Position numbers and translations under genes: made by a program. Of a stretch of 37,679 nt of DNA, positions 7,386 to 14,918 are shown piece after piece. The notes beneath the pieces were generated by a model. That model did not search any database. It saw nothing but the letters and a program-made list of their open reading frames with translations, and had not been told where the DNA came from. How positions within the stretch are numbered: position 1 is the first letter of the stretch; each line of letters starts with the position of its first letter. Location of the stretch: contig MFRL01000021.1 in assembly GCA_001784565.1 (NCBI GenBank), positions 1-37,679 of the forward strand, given 5' to 3'. This DNA comes from Candidatus Melainabacteria bacterium GWF2_37_15. Its GTDB lineage: Bacteria; Cyanobacteriota; Vampirovibrionia; Gastranaerophilales; UBA9971.

Positions 7386-9989
7386 ATGGCAGCAGAAAAA
7401 ATAAGAGTATATGATATAGCAAGGAAGCTGAACCTCTCGAATAAAGAGGTTGTGACTGCCCTGGAAAAACTGGGTGTTACTGTAAAGTCACACTCCAGTA
7501 CAATCAGCCCGGAAGAAGCAGTAAAACTTGAGTCTCTTTTAAAAGGAAAAAAAGAGACTACTTCTGCTGTCAACACTAATATAAGACCACCCAGGCTTAT
7601 AAAAAGGGAAAAACCACCTATAGTAGAAGAACCTGAGAAAAAAGAAGAGCAAGAAAAGAAAGAAGTAAAGGCTGCCGTAATTACACAGCCGACACCTGTT
7701 GCTAAGCCAGAGGAGCCAAGAGTTGAACCTCTAAGGTCAGAAACTAAACAACCGGAAGTTAAACAGCCTGAACCTCAGAGACAGGATTTCAGGAAACCAG
7801 AATTTCAAAAACCAGAATTCAGACAGGGATCTGCCCCCCAAAGACCTCCATTCAGGCCTGGTGAAAGACCGCCTATGTCAGGGCAGGGCCAAAAGCCTCC
7901 GTTTAGGCCTCCATTCAGACCTGGCGAGAGACCGCCTATGTCAGGCCAGGGTCAAAAGCCTCCATTTAGGCCTCCATTCAGGCCTGGTCAGGGCCCAAGA
8001 CCGCCATTCAAGCCACAGTCTCAAACTCAAGCTCCGCCTAAGCCGGGAGAAACTGCTGAACAGGCAAAACGGGTTCCGGTAAGAAAAGAAGTTCCAAAGA
8101 AAAAAGATAGTTTCAGGGAAAGAGAAGAACAAAGGCTCGAAAGGCTGGAGGAACTAAAACTCCAGGCCAAGCTTGCTGCGAAGAAAAAATTAAGAGAAGA
8201 AGAAGTCCCTGTTGAAATAGCTAAAGAAGTAATTATCGATAAACAGTTAACTGTTGGTGAACTTGCTGCAAAGCTGAATTTAAGCATAGCAGCAGTAATT
8301 AAACAGTTAATGATGTCAGGAATTATGGCTACTGTTAATCAGGTAATTGACGTGGAAACCGCAAAAGAAGCGGCAAAAGCTTTCGAATATACAATAATTG
8401 AACCGGAAGCCGAGAAAAAAGCAGCTGAAAAACCTGCAAAAAAAGAGCAAGATGAATCAAAACTTTTGCACAGAGCTCCCGTGGTTACTATTATGGGACA
8501 CGTTGACCATGGAAAAACCACGCTTCTTGATTCAATCAGAAAAACCAAGCATAAAATAGTCAGTACTGAAGCTGGAGGCATAACCCAATCTATTGGCGCC
8601 TACAGAGCAGAAGTAAATGACAGGAAAATTGTATTTATTGATACCCCGGGCCACGCTGCTTTTACTGCAATGAGGGCAAGGGGAGCAAAAGTCACAGATA
8701 TCGTAATTCTTGTTGTGGCGGCAGATGACGGTATTATGCCGCAGACAATTGAGGCTATAAACCATGCTAAAGCAGCAAAGGTACCTATAATTGTGGCTGT
8801 AAATAAAATTGACAAGGAAGGCGCTGATCCTGACAGAGTATTGCAGCAGCTTACCGAGTATGAGCTTGTTCCTGAAAAGTGGGGCGGTGAAACAATAACA
8901 GTAGAAGTTAGCGCACTTCAGGGACTTAATATTGATGAACTGCTTGAATATATTATTCTCGTTGCTGATGTTGAAGAGTTATCAGCAAATCCTGGCGCTC
9001 CTGCATCAGGTGTAATAATTGAATCCAAGCTCGACAAGGGCAAAGGCGCTGTAGCTACTTTCCTTGTACAGTCAGGAACACTTAAAGTGGGTGATTTTAT
9101 TGTAGCGGGCACAGTAGGCGGCAGGATAAGGGCTTTGATTGATGACAGCGGTGAAAGAGTTCAGCAAGCCGGACCAAGTACTCCTGTTGAAGTTTTAGGG
9201 CTTTCTGAAGTGCCTGAGGCCGGGGAATTCTTCGAAGCTGTTGAAAATGACAGAATGATGAAGGATTTAGTCAATAAAAGAAGTGACATAACAAGAATGA
9301 CCAGGCTGGAAGCTATTGCCCCAATGCAGGTAAAGCGCGAAATGCTGCTTAAAGGACTTGAAGGGGAAACAAAAGAGCTTAATATAATAATTAAATCTGG
9401 AACACACGGCGCTGCTGAAGCTGTGAATAACGCCCTGCAACAGCTTGAATCCAAAAAAATCTTTATCAAGGTTGTCCACCTCGGAGTCGGAGACATTTCC
9501 GAAGCTGATGTAATGCTTGCATCCGCAAGTAACGCTATTCTTGTCGGATTCGGAGTTAAGGAAGACCCGAACGCATTAAGAGTGGCAGCGGATGAAGGCG
9601 TTGTAATAAGGAAATACGATATCATATATAAAATGATGGAAGATATTGAGCAAACAATGCTTGGGCTCCTTGAACCGGAGTATAAGGAAATTGAAATCGG
9701 CACTGCTGAGATTAGACAGGTATTTACAGTAGGCAAAACTACGAAAATCGCCGGCTGTTATGTGCTTGACGGGAAAATAATAAGAAACAAAGAAGCTAAA
9801 CTACTTAGAAACGGAAAAGAGATTTATAAAGGAACCATAGGCCAGCTTAAACGCTTTAAAGACGATGCAAAAGAAGTGGCCAGCGGTTATGAATGTGGCA
9901 TATCTTTCGATAAATTTAATGATATTGAAATTGGTGACATAATCAAGGTTTTATCTAAAGAAAAGATTGAAAGACATACCCTGGTATAA
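7386..9989 (+). CDS. infB: Translation initiation factor IF-2
   Basis: 867 residues. IF-2 is the GTPase that brings initiator fMet-tRNA to the ribosome. The N-terminus has an IF2N domain ([25 protein letters not shown]), then a long low-complexity region rich in Pro, Lys, Glu and Gln with a tandem repeat at about residues 155-201. A second IF2N domain ([21 protein letters not shown]) precedes the G domain. G-domain motifs are GHVDHGKT at 371-378, DTPGH and NKID. Domains II-IV follow to a regular C-terminus ([21 protein letters not shown]). The start codon adjoins the ylxR stop with no spacer, and rbfA follows 11 bases after infB. Confidence 0.97.
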   Translation: MAAEKIRVYDIARKLNLSNKEVVTALEKLGVTVKSHSSTISPEEAVKLESLLKGKKETTSAVNTNIRPPRLIKREKPPIVEEPEKKEEQEKKEVKAAVITQPTPVAKPEEPRVEPLRSETKQPEVKQPEPQRQDFRKPEFQKPEFRQGSAPQRPPFRPGERPPMSGQGQKPPFRPPFRPGERPPMSGQGQKPPFRPPFRPGQGPRPPFKPQSQTQAPPKPGETAEQAKRVPVRKEVPKKKDSFREREEQRLERLEELKLQAKLAAKKKLREEEVPVEIAKEVIIDKQLTVGELAAKLNLSIAAVIKQLMMSGIMATVNQVIDVETAKEAAKAFEYTIIEPEAEKKAAEKPAKKEQDESKLLHRAPVVTIMGHVDHGKTTLLDSIRKTKHKIVSTEAGGITQSIGAYRAEVNDRKIVFIDTPGHAAFTAMRARGAKVTDIVILVVAADDGIMPQTIEAINHAKAAKVPIIVAVNKIDKEGADPDRVLQQLTEYELVPEKWGGETITVEVSALQGLNIDELLEYIILVADVEELSANPGAPASGVIIESKLDKGKGAVATFLVQSGTLKVGDFIVAGTVGGRIRALIDDSGERVQQAGPSTPVEVLGLSEVPEAGEFFEAVENDRMMKDLVNKRSDITRMTRLEAIAPMQVKREMLLKGLEGETKELNIIIKSGTHGAAEAVNNALQQLESKKIFIKVVHLGVGDISEADVMLASASNAILVGFGVKEDPNALRVAADEGVVIRKYDIIYKMMEDIEQTMLGLLEPEYKEIEIGTAEIRQVFTVGKTTKIAGCYVLDGKIIRNKEAKLLRNGKEIYKGTIGQLKRFKDDAKEVASGYECGISFDKFNDIEIGDIIKVLSKEKIERHTLV
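7848..7989 (+). repeat. 63-bp tandem repeat inside infB
   Basis: Two full 63-bp units (7848-7910 and 7911-7973) and a partial third (from 7974) each begin CCATTCAG and encode a 21-residue Pro/Arg/Gly/Gln unit ([14 protein letters not shown] and so on). The copies differ at a handful of mostly synonymous sites. They lie in the disordered linker of IF-2, where length varies freely, so this is a candidate copy-number-variable tract. Confidence 0.9.
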
Positions 9990-10000
9990 GGAGTATCACC

Positions 10001-10351
10001 ATGAATACAAGAGGGGAAAAGATTAGAAAAGCTCTTATTAGGGAGATTAGTGACGTAATTCAGCACGGACTTAAGGATCCCAGGATAACAGGCATTATTT
10101 CCGTAACTGATGTTGAATTGTCGCCTGATTACAGGTATGCAAAGGTATTTATAAGCATTTACGGCGATGAAGAAAAAAAGCAGACCATAATGGAAGCGCT
10201 GGCAGATGCCGCATATGCCATAAGAAAAGAAGTTGGCAAAAGAATAAGAACCAGGCATATCCCGGAACTAACGTTTTTCCTTGATGAATCCCTTGAAAAA
10301 GGCAAGAAAATAGAGGATTTATTGGACAAGATTTCGCGCGGTGAGGTGTAG
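10001..10351 (+). CDS. rbfA: Ribosome-binding factor A
   Basis: 116 residues, with AAGGAG upstream of the ATG. RbfA binds the 30S subunit near the 5' end of 16S rRNA and is needed for its maturation. Family features seen: RGEKIRKALIREISDVIQHGLKDPRI at the N-terminus, ISVTDVELSPDYRYAKVFISIYG, and the KH-fold end IPELTFFLDESLEKG. The last residues (KISRGEV, stop TAG) overlap a 17-bp sequence that recurs at 11646-11662. There the same frame would read ISRGEL then TAA. This suggests the original 3' end of the gene was displaced by an inserted module. The GTG start of the next gene overlaps the TAG stop by one base. Confidence 0.95.
   Translation: MNTRGEKIRKALIREISDVIQHGLKDPRITGIISVTDVELSPDYRYAKVFISIYGDEEKKQTIMEALADAAYAIRKEVGKRIRTRHIPELTFFLDESLEKGKKIEDLLDKISRGEV
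10329..10345 (+). repeat. Left direct repeat of the Uma2-ParDE module
   Basis: AGATTTCGCGCGGTGAG lies in the last codons of rbfA and is repeated exactly at 11646-11662. The two copies bracket the three accessory genes. Confidence 0.8.
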
Positions 10352-10929
10352 TGACCCGCTTGCCAAAAAAACAGGATAAACCCTATACATACTCTGATTA
10401 CCTGACCTGGGACGACCGGGAAAAATGGGAGCTGCTTAATGGAGTAGCCTATATGCAGGCTGCGCCAAGCTGGCAACATCAGAAAATAGTTGCTCAATTG
10501 GGGCGGCAATTTTTAAATTACTTCCAAAATAAACCCTGTGAAACATATCTGGCGCCGTTTGATGTGAGGTTACCGGAAAACAAAAAATCTGACGAAGAGT
10601 CCACAACTGTTTTGCAGCCTGATATTGTTGTTATATGCGATAAATCAAAACTTAAAGATACAGGCTATTTTGGCGTGCCAGTACTTATTATAGAAATAGT
10701 TTCCCCGGCATCAAGCAAAATGGACAAGTTATACAAGTTCAACAAGTATGAGCAGGCCGGTGTAAAAGAATACTGGATAGTAGAGCCGGATTATAAGGTT
10801 GTAAGCGTATTCAGACTGAAATCCAATAAAAAATACGGCCGGCCGGATAATTATTCAGAAGATGACACTATTAATGTTAAAAATTTTGCGGATTTAATTA
10901 TTGACTTAAGGGACGTTTTTGTATTTTAA
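10351..10929 (+). CDS. Uma2 family (DUF820) putative endonuclease
   Basis: 192 residues. Uma2 proteins have a PD-(D/E)xK nuclease-like fold and are abundant in cyanobacteria; their substrates are mostly unknown. Visible features: TYSDYLTWDDREKWELLNG with the conserved Glu (E27) before LNG, QPDIVV with D91, VLIIEIVSP with E115, and the KYEQAGVKEYWIVEP signature. The full catalytic set D-ExxxxP-K is plausible, with the lysine in the MDKLYKFNKY segment. The start is GTG at 10351, overlapping the rbfA TAG (TAGTG), with a purine-rich GGTGAGG just upstream, so it is probably read through from the rbfA operon. It lies within the module bounded by 17-bp repeats. Confidence 0.85.
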   Translation: MTRLPKKQDKPYTYSDYLTWDDREKWELLNGVAYMQAAPSWQHQKIVAQLGRQFLNYFQNKPCETYLAPFDVRLPENKKSDEESTTVLQPDIVVICDKSKLKDTGYFGVPVLIIEIVSPASSKMDKLYKFNKYEQAGVKEYWIVEPDYKVVSVFRLKSNKKYGRPDNYSEDDTINVKNFADLIIDLRDVFVF

Positions 10930-10950
10930 CTTTATTTTTATGCACAAATA

Positions 10951-10979
10951 TTTACTTCTGTGCGCAAGAAGTTTATAAT
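10951..10979 (+). promoter_or_regulatory. parDE promoter with embedded operator
   Basis: TTTACT (10951-10956) and TATAAT (10974-10979) are 17 bases apart. Between and over them lie perfect 6-bp inverted arms ACTTCT (10954-10959) and AGAAGT (10967-10972) around a TGCGCA core. Placement of a palindrome in the spacer is typical for autorepression by a ribbon-helix-helix antitoxin such as ParD. Confidence 0.65.
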
Positions 10980-11014
10980 GTTAATATGCTTTCAAAAACA
11001 GAAAGGAACTGGCC

Positions 11015-11293
11015 ATGAAACAAAATCGAGTGAATGCCAATTTACCGGAATCTTTAGCCTATCACGTCAATATTATGTGCGGCGAGGGGGGATTTTATGA
11101 TAGCGCCAGCGAATATATCAGGGATTTAATCCGGCAAGATTTAGTCAGAATAGAGCATGAAAAAACCGAAAGGCTCAAGGCAAAACTGGTGGCCAGAATT
11201 AACAGGCCTGTTAGTGAGTTTATAAAAGTTGACCCTGAATCCGCTATTCAGGAATTTAAACAACGCTGTAGAGCCAAAAGAAAGGCCAAATAA
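11015..11293 (+). CDS. parD: ParD-like ribbon-helix-helix antitoxin
   Basis: 92 residues, preceded by AAAGGA. The N-terminal NRVNANLPESLAYHVNIMCGEGGFYDSASEYIRDLIRQDL is a classic ribbon-helix-helix DNA-binding module of the ParD/CopG type. The C-terminal half is charged (EHEKTERLKAKLVARINRPVSEFIK), the part that usually wraps and neutralises the toxin. It overlaps the toxin start by one base (TAATG), giving tight coupling. The palindrome in its promoter is the likely self-regulatory site. Role: labile antitoxin and autorepressor. Confidence 0.85.
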   Translation: MKQNRVNANLPESLAYHVNIMCGEGGFYDSASEYIRDLIRQDLVRIEHEKTERLKAKLVARINRPVSEFIKVDPESAIQEFKQRCRAKRKAK

Positions 11294-11637
11294 TGGAGAT
11301 AATCTTTTATTCGGCAGCCCAGGATGAAATTTTTAACATTTATGATACAACAGATGAAAAATGGGGCGAAAAACAAGCGGATAACTATATCTCCGGTTTG
11401 TATGAAACAGTCGGCCTAGCCGCAAAAAGACAAAAAAATTGGCGGAAATACGGCGACCTTGCAGAAGATGCAAAACGTCCGATTTATTTTGTGTCTTACA
11501 AGCGACATTGCATCTTTTTTGAGGTCATTGAAGAAGAGAACGCAATCGGGGTGATTGGCGTTTTTCACGAGGCAATGGACATTCCTGCCCGCCTGCTGGA
11601 TGCAATCGTCAGTCTTGGCAGGGAACCTCGAGCTTAA
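11293..11637 (+). CDS. parE: ParE-like toxin (RelE/ParE superfamily)
   Basis: 114 residues. The fold is recognisable from IIFYSAAQDEIFNIYDTTDEKWGEKQADNYISGLYETVGLAAKRQKNWRKYGD, then IYFVSYKRHCIFFEVIEEENAIGVIGVFHEAMD, which matches the 'gyrs.r.ghhvIfY......I.I.rilH..mD' end of ParE toxins. ParE family members mostly inhibit DNA gyrase; whether this one does is not known. It is encoded directly after parD with a 1-base overlap. Its last 29 bases overlap the end of the convergent minus-strand gene, a sign of a recent junction at this site. Confidence 0.85.
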   Translation: MEIIFYSAAQDEIFNIYDTTDEKWGEKQADNYISGLYETVGLAAKRQKNWRKYGDLAEDAKRPIYFVSYKRHCIFFEVIEEENAIGVIGVFHEAMDIPARLLDAIVSLGREPRA

Positions 11638-12163
11638 TGAAGTTTAGATTTCGCGCGGTGAGCTCTAAATACTTATTCAAATAATAATTTTCCGTAGGGG
11701 TTTTCTTTGAATGTTTTTCTTTTAAGTAAGAAGCCATTGGTGTTGCAAAAAGAGGAACAATTATTCTCTCGCCAATAACACCAGAACCTATTAAAGCTGC
11801 TGCCGCTATAAATCCTTTTTTTGCAATACTATTCACTTCACCTTTAAGATGGCCAAATAATTTGTTACAAACAATTTTTTGCATGTTTCTATTGCTAATT
11901 GCAAAACCCAGCGCCAGTTGCACAACACACGTTGTAACTCCGCTCGCTAAATCCAGAGCTGCGACAAACCCTCTTTTTTCCTCAGGGATTTCTTTATTTT
12001 TCCTGCTCTTATCGTAACGAAATCCATATACAACCGCATCTTTTAAAACATTGGAGCAAACAAGCAGCCTTGCAGCATAAATATCATCACTTATGACCTT
12101 ATTAACATGCTTATTCATAAAAGTGCTTTTAGAAAGGCTTTTAAAAATTCCTGATACGGTCAT
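11609..12163 (-). CDS. Unknown protein with hydrophobic helices
   Basis: 184 residues. The ribosome site AGAGAGGTGA lies in the last codons of the upstream gene, and the two genes are 2 bases apart, so they form an operon. Hydrophobic Gly/Ala segments occur at about 68-90 (FVAALDLASGVTTCVVQLALGFAI) and 115-137 (KKGFIAAAALIGSGVIGERIIVPLFA); the rest is Lys-rich. No known family is recognised; it resembles its upstream partner and the genes at 4988 and 35449 in style. The C-terminal end (NFIKLEVPCQD) runs through the right module repeat and into the antisense of parE. Before the insertion it probably ended shortly after ...LELTARN. The true native end is therefore likely altered. Confidence 0.7.
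   Translation of the reverse strand: MTVSGIFKSLSKSTFMNKHVNKVISDDIYAARLLVCSNVLKDAVVYGFRYDKSRKNKEIPEEKRGFVAALDLASGVTTCVVQLALGFAISNRNMQKIVCNKLFGHLKGEVNSIAKKGFIAAAALIGSGVIGERIIVPLFATPMASYLKEKHSKKTPTENYYLNKYLELTARNLNFIKLEVPCQD
11646..11662 (+). repeat. Right direct repeat of the Uma2-ParDE module
   Basis: An exact copy of the 17-bp sequence in the rbfA 3' end. Read in the rbfA frame it continues to Leu then TAA (11663-11668), like an orphaned native end of rbfA. On the minus strand it encodes part of the C-terminus (ELTARN) of the adjoining gene. Confidence 0.8.
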
Positions 12164-12165
12164 TT

Positions 12166-12660
12166 TTATTTTTTCACCTCTCTTAAACTATCCGTTTGAG
12201 GCATTATTTTTTTCATAGCTTTAGGATAAGCCCAGTTCGTAATAGATGTTACGACTGGAATAGCAGCAAGGGCTGCTAAAATACCTATTCTATCTTTAAA
12301 TACACCAAGCTTTTTCTGAATTAATTCAAGGTTAGGGCCTTTGCTGACGCCTTTAAGATTAAAATCATCCGCTAGCTTGCCTTCAAGAGATAATTTATCT
12401 ACATATTTATCAATTTGATTAAGCGCCAATAGCTGAATAGCAATAGTTAAAACAGCTTCTATAGGCTGCTTCCACGCAGAATACACACGGGTTTCCTTAT
12501 TTTCTTTAGAAAGCGGGTTAAACGCTATAACCAAAGGCGCTATGGCAAATTTACCCGCAGCATTAACAATATTAGCGACTTTTTCCCCGCCTGCTTCAGC
12601 AAATCGAACTGAAAATTTAACCAATCCGGATTTATTTGCAATTTGATTACTTATATTCAT
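12166..12660 (-). CDS. Unknown protein with hydrophobic helices
   Basis: 164 residues from ATG 12660. Two hydrophobic stretches are seen: about 34-50 (AAGKFAIAPLVIAFNPL) and 120-140 (RIGILAALAAIPVVTSITNWAY), plus an amphipathic middle (AVLTIAIQLLALNQIDKYVD). This suggests a membrane-associated protein with a soluble loop. It is first of a two-gene unit with the 184-aa gene downstream (2-base gap). I recognise no family. A small Gly/Ala-rich membrane protein of this kind could be an envelope component; that is speculation. Confidence 0.7.
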   Translation of the reverse strand: MNISNQIANKSGLVKFSVRFAEAGGEKVANIVNAAGKFAIAPLVIAFNPLSKENKETRVYSAWKQPIEAVLTIAIQLLALNQIDKYVDKLSLEGKLADDFNLKGVSKGPNLELIQKKLGVFKDRIGILAALAAIPVVTSITNWAYPKAMKKIMPQTDSLREVKK

Positions 12661-12721
12661 TAAATTCGGCCAAATACTATTTCAATAATATAAAGTCCGT
12701 AAATTTTAAATATTGCTAATT

Positions 12722-13093
12722 TTACTTTTTTCTTTTAACCTTGCTTAAAACTTCTTCAAAACTTTCTATAGGAACAAACTTATATCCGCAGTTTTCCGAG
12801 ATTACCCCACCCATCATAAAAATTTCCTCCTGAGGGTACAATTTACATAAAAGTGCCCTGTTTTTATAAGCAGTGCATTTTTTAGTTTCCGGGTCCAGTT
12901 TTGTGCAGGCAAAAACAAGGCCATCCTCTGTTTTAGCCACTATTTTTAAATAAGAATAAAACCAATGCAGTTTTCTTAAGCGGTTATATTCCTTTTCTTC
13001 TTTTATAATGCCCTTTGCGTGTTTAATGTATATTTCCTGGCAGCACCGCCCGCAGGCATTGCATTTACCCTTTCTTATATACTTTTTTCGCAA
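12722..13093 (-). CDS. YkgJ-type cysteine-cluster protein
   Basis: 123 residues from TTG 13093. Cysteines are arranged C11-x2-C14-x2-C17-C18 (GKCNACGRCCQ), then C63, C73, C83 and C102, the pattern of the YkgJ/FliB 'zinc- or iron-chelating' family, often annotated as putative Fe-S or Zn proteins of unknown role. The start is doubtful. TTG 13093 has no ribosome site, yet the frame stays open upstream (NFKKFFLLKVLRKKYI), and a good AAGGAG (13140-13145) stands 7 bases before an in-frame ATA (13130-13132). The upstream extension resembles the Lys/Leu-rich lead-in seen in such proteins. It follows the LemA-like gene closely and is probably in the same transcript. Confidence 0.75.
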   Translation of the reverse strand: MRKKYIRKGKCNACGRCCQEIYIKHAKGIIKEEKEYNRLRKLHWFYSYLKIVAKTEDGLVFACTKLDPETKKCTAYKNRALLCKLYPQEEIFMMGGVISENCGYKFVPIESFEEVLSKVKRKK

Positions 13094-13115
13094 TACTTTT
13101 AATAAAAAAAATTTT

Positions 13116-13736
13116 TTAAAATTGAATTGTATTTCGTGGCTCCTTCTTTAAAAAAAGTGCAAATAAAAGATAAGGAAAACTAATTATAAAAGAATTAAAC
13201 TCTTTAACCTTTCTGTTGTAAAGGCAAATAATGGTATCGAGATCGGATTCAATGCCTTTAAATTCCGAATATTGTGTTAAAAATTTTGTATACGATTTAA
13301 TATCCGGGTATTTTGATGTAATTGACAGATATCGGCGTATTGAAAAATCAATTATACTACTTATTTCTAATATACCTTTTATACTGTGCGGAGTTGTGCC
13401 ATATTTATCAATTGCATCCAATTTTTTTCTGTTGCTAAATTTCTCAGATTCTACCTGTTTAATAATTTGTGCATCGTGCTCCCCATATAAATTACTATAT
13501 TCCATTAGTTCCTTTGTAATTCCTTCTAATATTTCAAGTTGTTTTTTATACATTTTTTTTATATTGAAAAATGTATCATTTACAGATTTTTCTTTTTCCT
13601 TTATCTCTTCCAATTTGCATACAACATAATACAGAGTAATAAGAATTATGGAAATTACCCCTAAAACAAGGCATATTACTAAAAAAGGATAAATTACATT
13701 AATTACAAAGACATTTTCTAAAAAAAATGGTTTCAT
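13116..13736 (-). CDS. LemA family-like membrane protein
   Basis: 206 residues. One N-terminal transmembrane helix (about 10-38, VFVINVIYPFLVICLVLGVISIILITLYYVV) is followed by long helices. The C-terminal part SIRRYLSITSKYPDIKSYTKFLTQYSEFKGIESDLDTIICLYNRKVKEFNSFIISFP fits the LemA helical-bundle signature (A..YP.L.....F..L...L...E..I...R..YN..V..YN..I..FP). The N-terminal LemA repeats are less typical (KEKSVNDTFFNIKKMYKKQLEILEG). LemA proteins are membrane-anchored helical proteins of unclear function. Its ATG overlaps the stop of the TPR gene upstream by one base, so the two are translationally coupled. Confidence 0.7.
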   Translation of the reverse strand: MKPFFLENVFVINVIYPFLVICLVLGVISIILITLYYVVCKLEEIKEKEKSVNDTFFNIKKMYKKQLEILEGITKELMEYSNLYGEHDAQIIKQVESEKFSNRKKLDAIDKYGTTPHSIKGILEISSIIDFSIRRYLSITSKYPDIKSYTKFLTQYSEFKGIESDLDTIICLYNRKVKEFNSFIISFPYLLFALFLKKEPRNTIQF

Positions 13737-14857
13737 TATTTTTTATTTCCATTATGCAGCCACTGAACCAGCCATACAAACCTTTCATAATCCTTATCTT
13801 TACAGGATTCCCGGGTTTTTTTGTACATCTGCTTGAATTTCTGCTCATTCTCAGAAGTTTTATATAAACGTGCCAGCTTTGAACACGCATAACAGCTTGA
13901 GGGATTAATTTCCAGTGCCTTTTTAAATTCAACTTCCGCTTCTGTATATTTTTCTAATTCTAAAAACAGATAACCTAAAAAATTATGCCCAAATTCATTT
14001 TCAGGAACAAATTTAATATATTTTTCCATTTGCTCTTGAGCTGATCCATAATCATAAGTTGAATCAACATAAGCGATTGCCAGGTATTTATAAATGTTAT
14101 TATTTTCAGGCAGCTTTTCTTTGACTTTATTAAGTATTGGAATAGCTTTAAATCCCAGTGTACTTATAGCATAAAGCCTGCCTAATTCAGCAGCTTCTTC
14201 AAATTTCATTTTACCGCCTTTATACAGGTTTTCCAATTCTGTTATTTGTTGTGTGAATTCTTTATCTTTAGAAATTGTGTATATGTCCTGGTCTTCAAGA
14301 GGTATATCTATACCGGAATTAGTGGGGAATTTTCTTAAAATAGCTAAATACGGTGATATGTTCTTTGCAACTCCCCATGAAGAAGCGCCTTTTCTTATAA
14401 GTTTTTTCTGATGTACCACATCAAATTTCCACCCTTCTTCTGTTTTACAGAAAAGAAACGGAGGATCTTTGCGGCCTTCAAAATAAACTATTGCATAATC
14501 TCCCCTTTGAATTATTTCATATGGGATGCCGTCATATTCATCTGCGTGTTCAGGGGATAGAGGCACGAATTTTGCCATAGAAGTATATATATCCAAGTTT
14601 GTGGATTCCTGCCCGTCTTTCCATACCTGGATAAGACTTTTCCAAGCTTCATCAGGGGTTTTTCCCGCTAAATATTTATCAGTGATTACAGGTTCTTCCA
14701 CCTGCTCTTGTACATCTTCAGCCTGAATCAGGGTTTCAGACTGCACGGGGGGTTGTTTTTCTATAACTGCATTATTCTGTGCTTTAGGAAATACTATATA
14801 AAAAACAAGTACTCCTATCACAGCTAACAAAAATAATTTAACAATTTTTTGCTTCAT
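13736..14857 (-). CDS. Membrane-anchored TPR protein
   Basis: 373 residues. An N-terminal membrane anchor or signal (residues 5-23, IVKLFLLAVIGVLVFYIVF) leads to a Gln/Glu-rich linker, then a globular region of unknown type (about 60-200, with YAIVYFEGRKDPPFLFCKTEEGWKFDVV). The second half carries tetratricopeptide repeats, clearest at about 300-335 (FGHNFLGYLFLELEKYTEAEVEFKKALEINPSSCYACSKLARLYKTS). It probably faces the periplasm or outer side of the membrane and scaffolds partners. It is first in a minus-strand group with the LemA-like and YkgJ-type genes, and divergent from mdh across a 61-base gap. Confidence 0.8.
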   Translation of the reverse strand: MKQKIVKLFLLAVIGVLVFYIVFPKAQNNAVIEKQPPVQSETLIQAEDVQEQVEEPVITDKYLAGKTPDEAWKSLIQVWKDGQESTNLDIYTSMAKFVPLSPEHADEYDGIPYEIIQRGDYAIVYFEGRKDPPFLFCKTEEGWKFDVVHQKKLIRKGASSWGVAKNISPYLAILRKFPTNSGIDIPLEDQDIYTISKDKEFTQQITELENLYKGGKMKFEEAAELGRLYAISTLGFKAIPILNKVKEKLPENNNIYKYLAIAYVDSTYDYGSAQEQMEKYIKFVPENEFGHNFLGYLFLELEKYTEAEVEFKKALEINPSSCYACSKLARLYKTSENEQKFKQMYKKTRESCKDKDYERFVWLVQWLHNGNKK

Positions 14858-14918
14858 TACTGTTTCATTATCGTTCTCATTATATAATCAATTATAACAA
14901 TTTTAAGGAGAGAGTAAA

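Larger units (their letters stand above)
10346..11645. mobile_element. Putative inserted accessory module (Uma2 + ParD/ParE)
   Basis: Between the two exact 17-bp repeats lie only a Uma2-like gene and a ParD/ParE pair, all on the plus strand. No transposase, integrase or terminal inverted repeat is visible. The right repeat preserves an rbfA-like ending (ISRGEL, TAA). In the reverse direction, joining the right flank to the rbfA 3' end would give the minus-strand neighbour a natural stop within rbfA. Both points fit insertion with duplication of the target. The mechanism is unknown; a site-specific or homology-mediated event is possible. Insertion is inferred, not proved. Confidence 0.55.

Noticed and set aside
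9161-9736. Long minus-strand open frame opposite infB (191 codons, Ser/Ile-rich)
   Set aside because: It is antisense to the clearly conserved IF-2 domains II-III, has no ribosome site and a composition expected from complementing coding DNA.
13231-13629. Plus-strand open frame of 132 codons opposite the LemA-like gene
   Set aside because: It is opposite a gene that fits its family and operon, has no ribosome site and no homology that I recognise.
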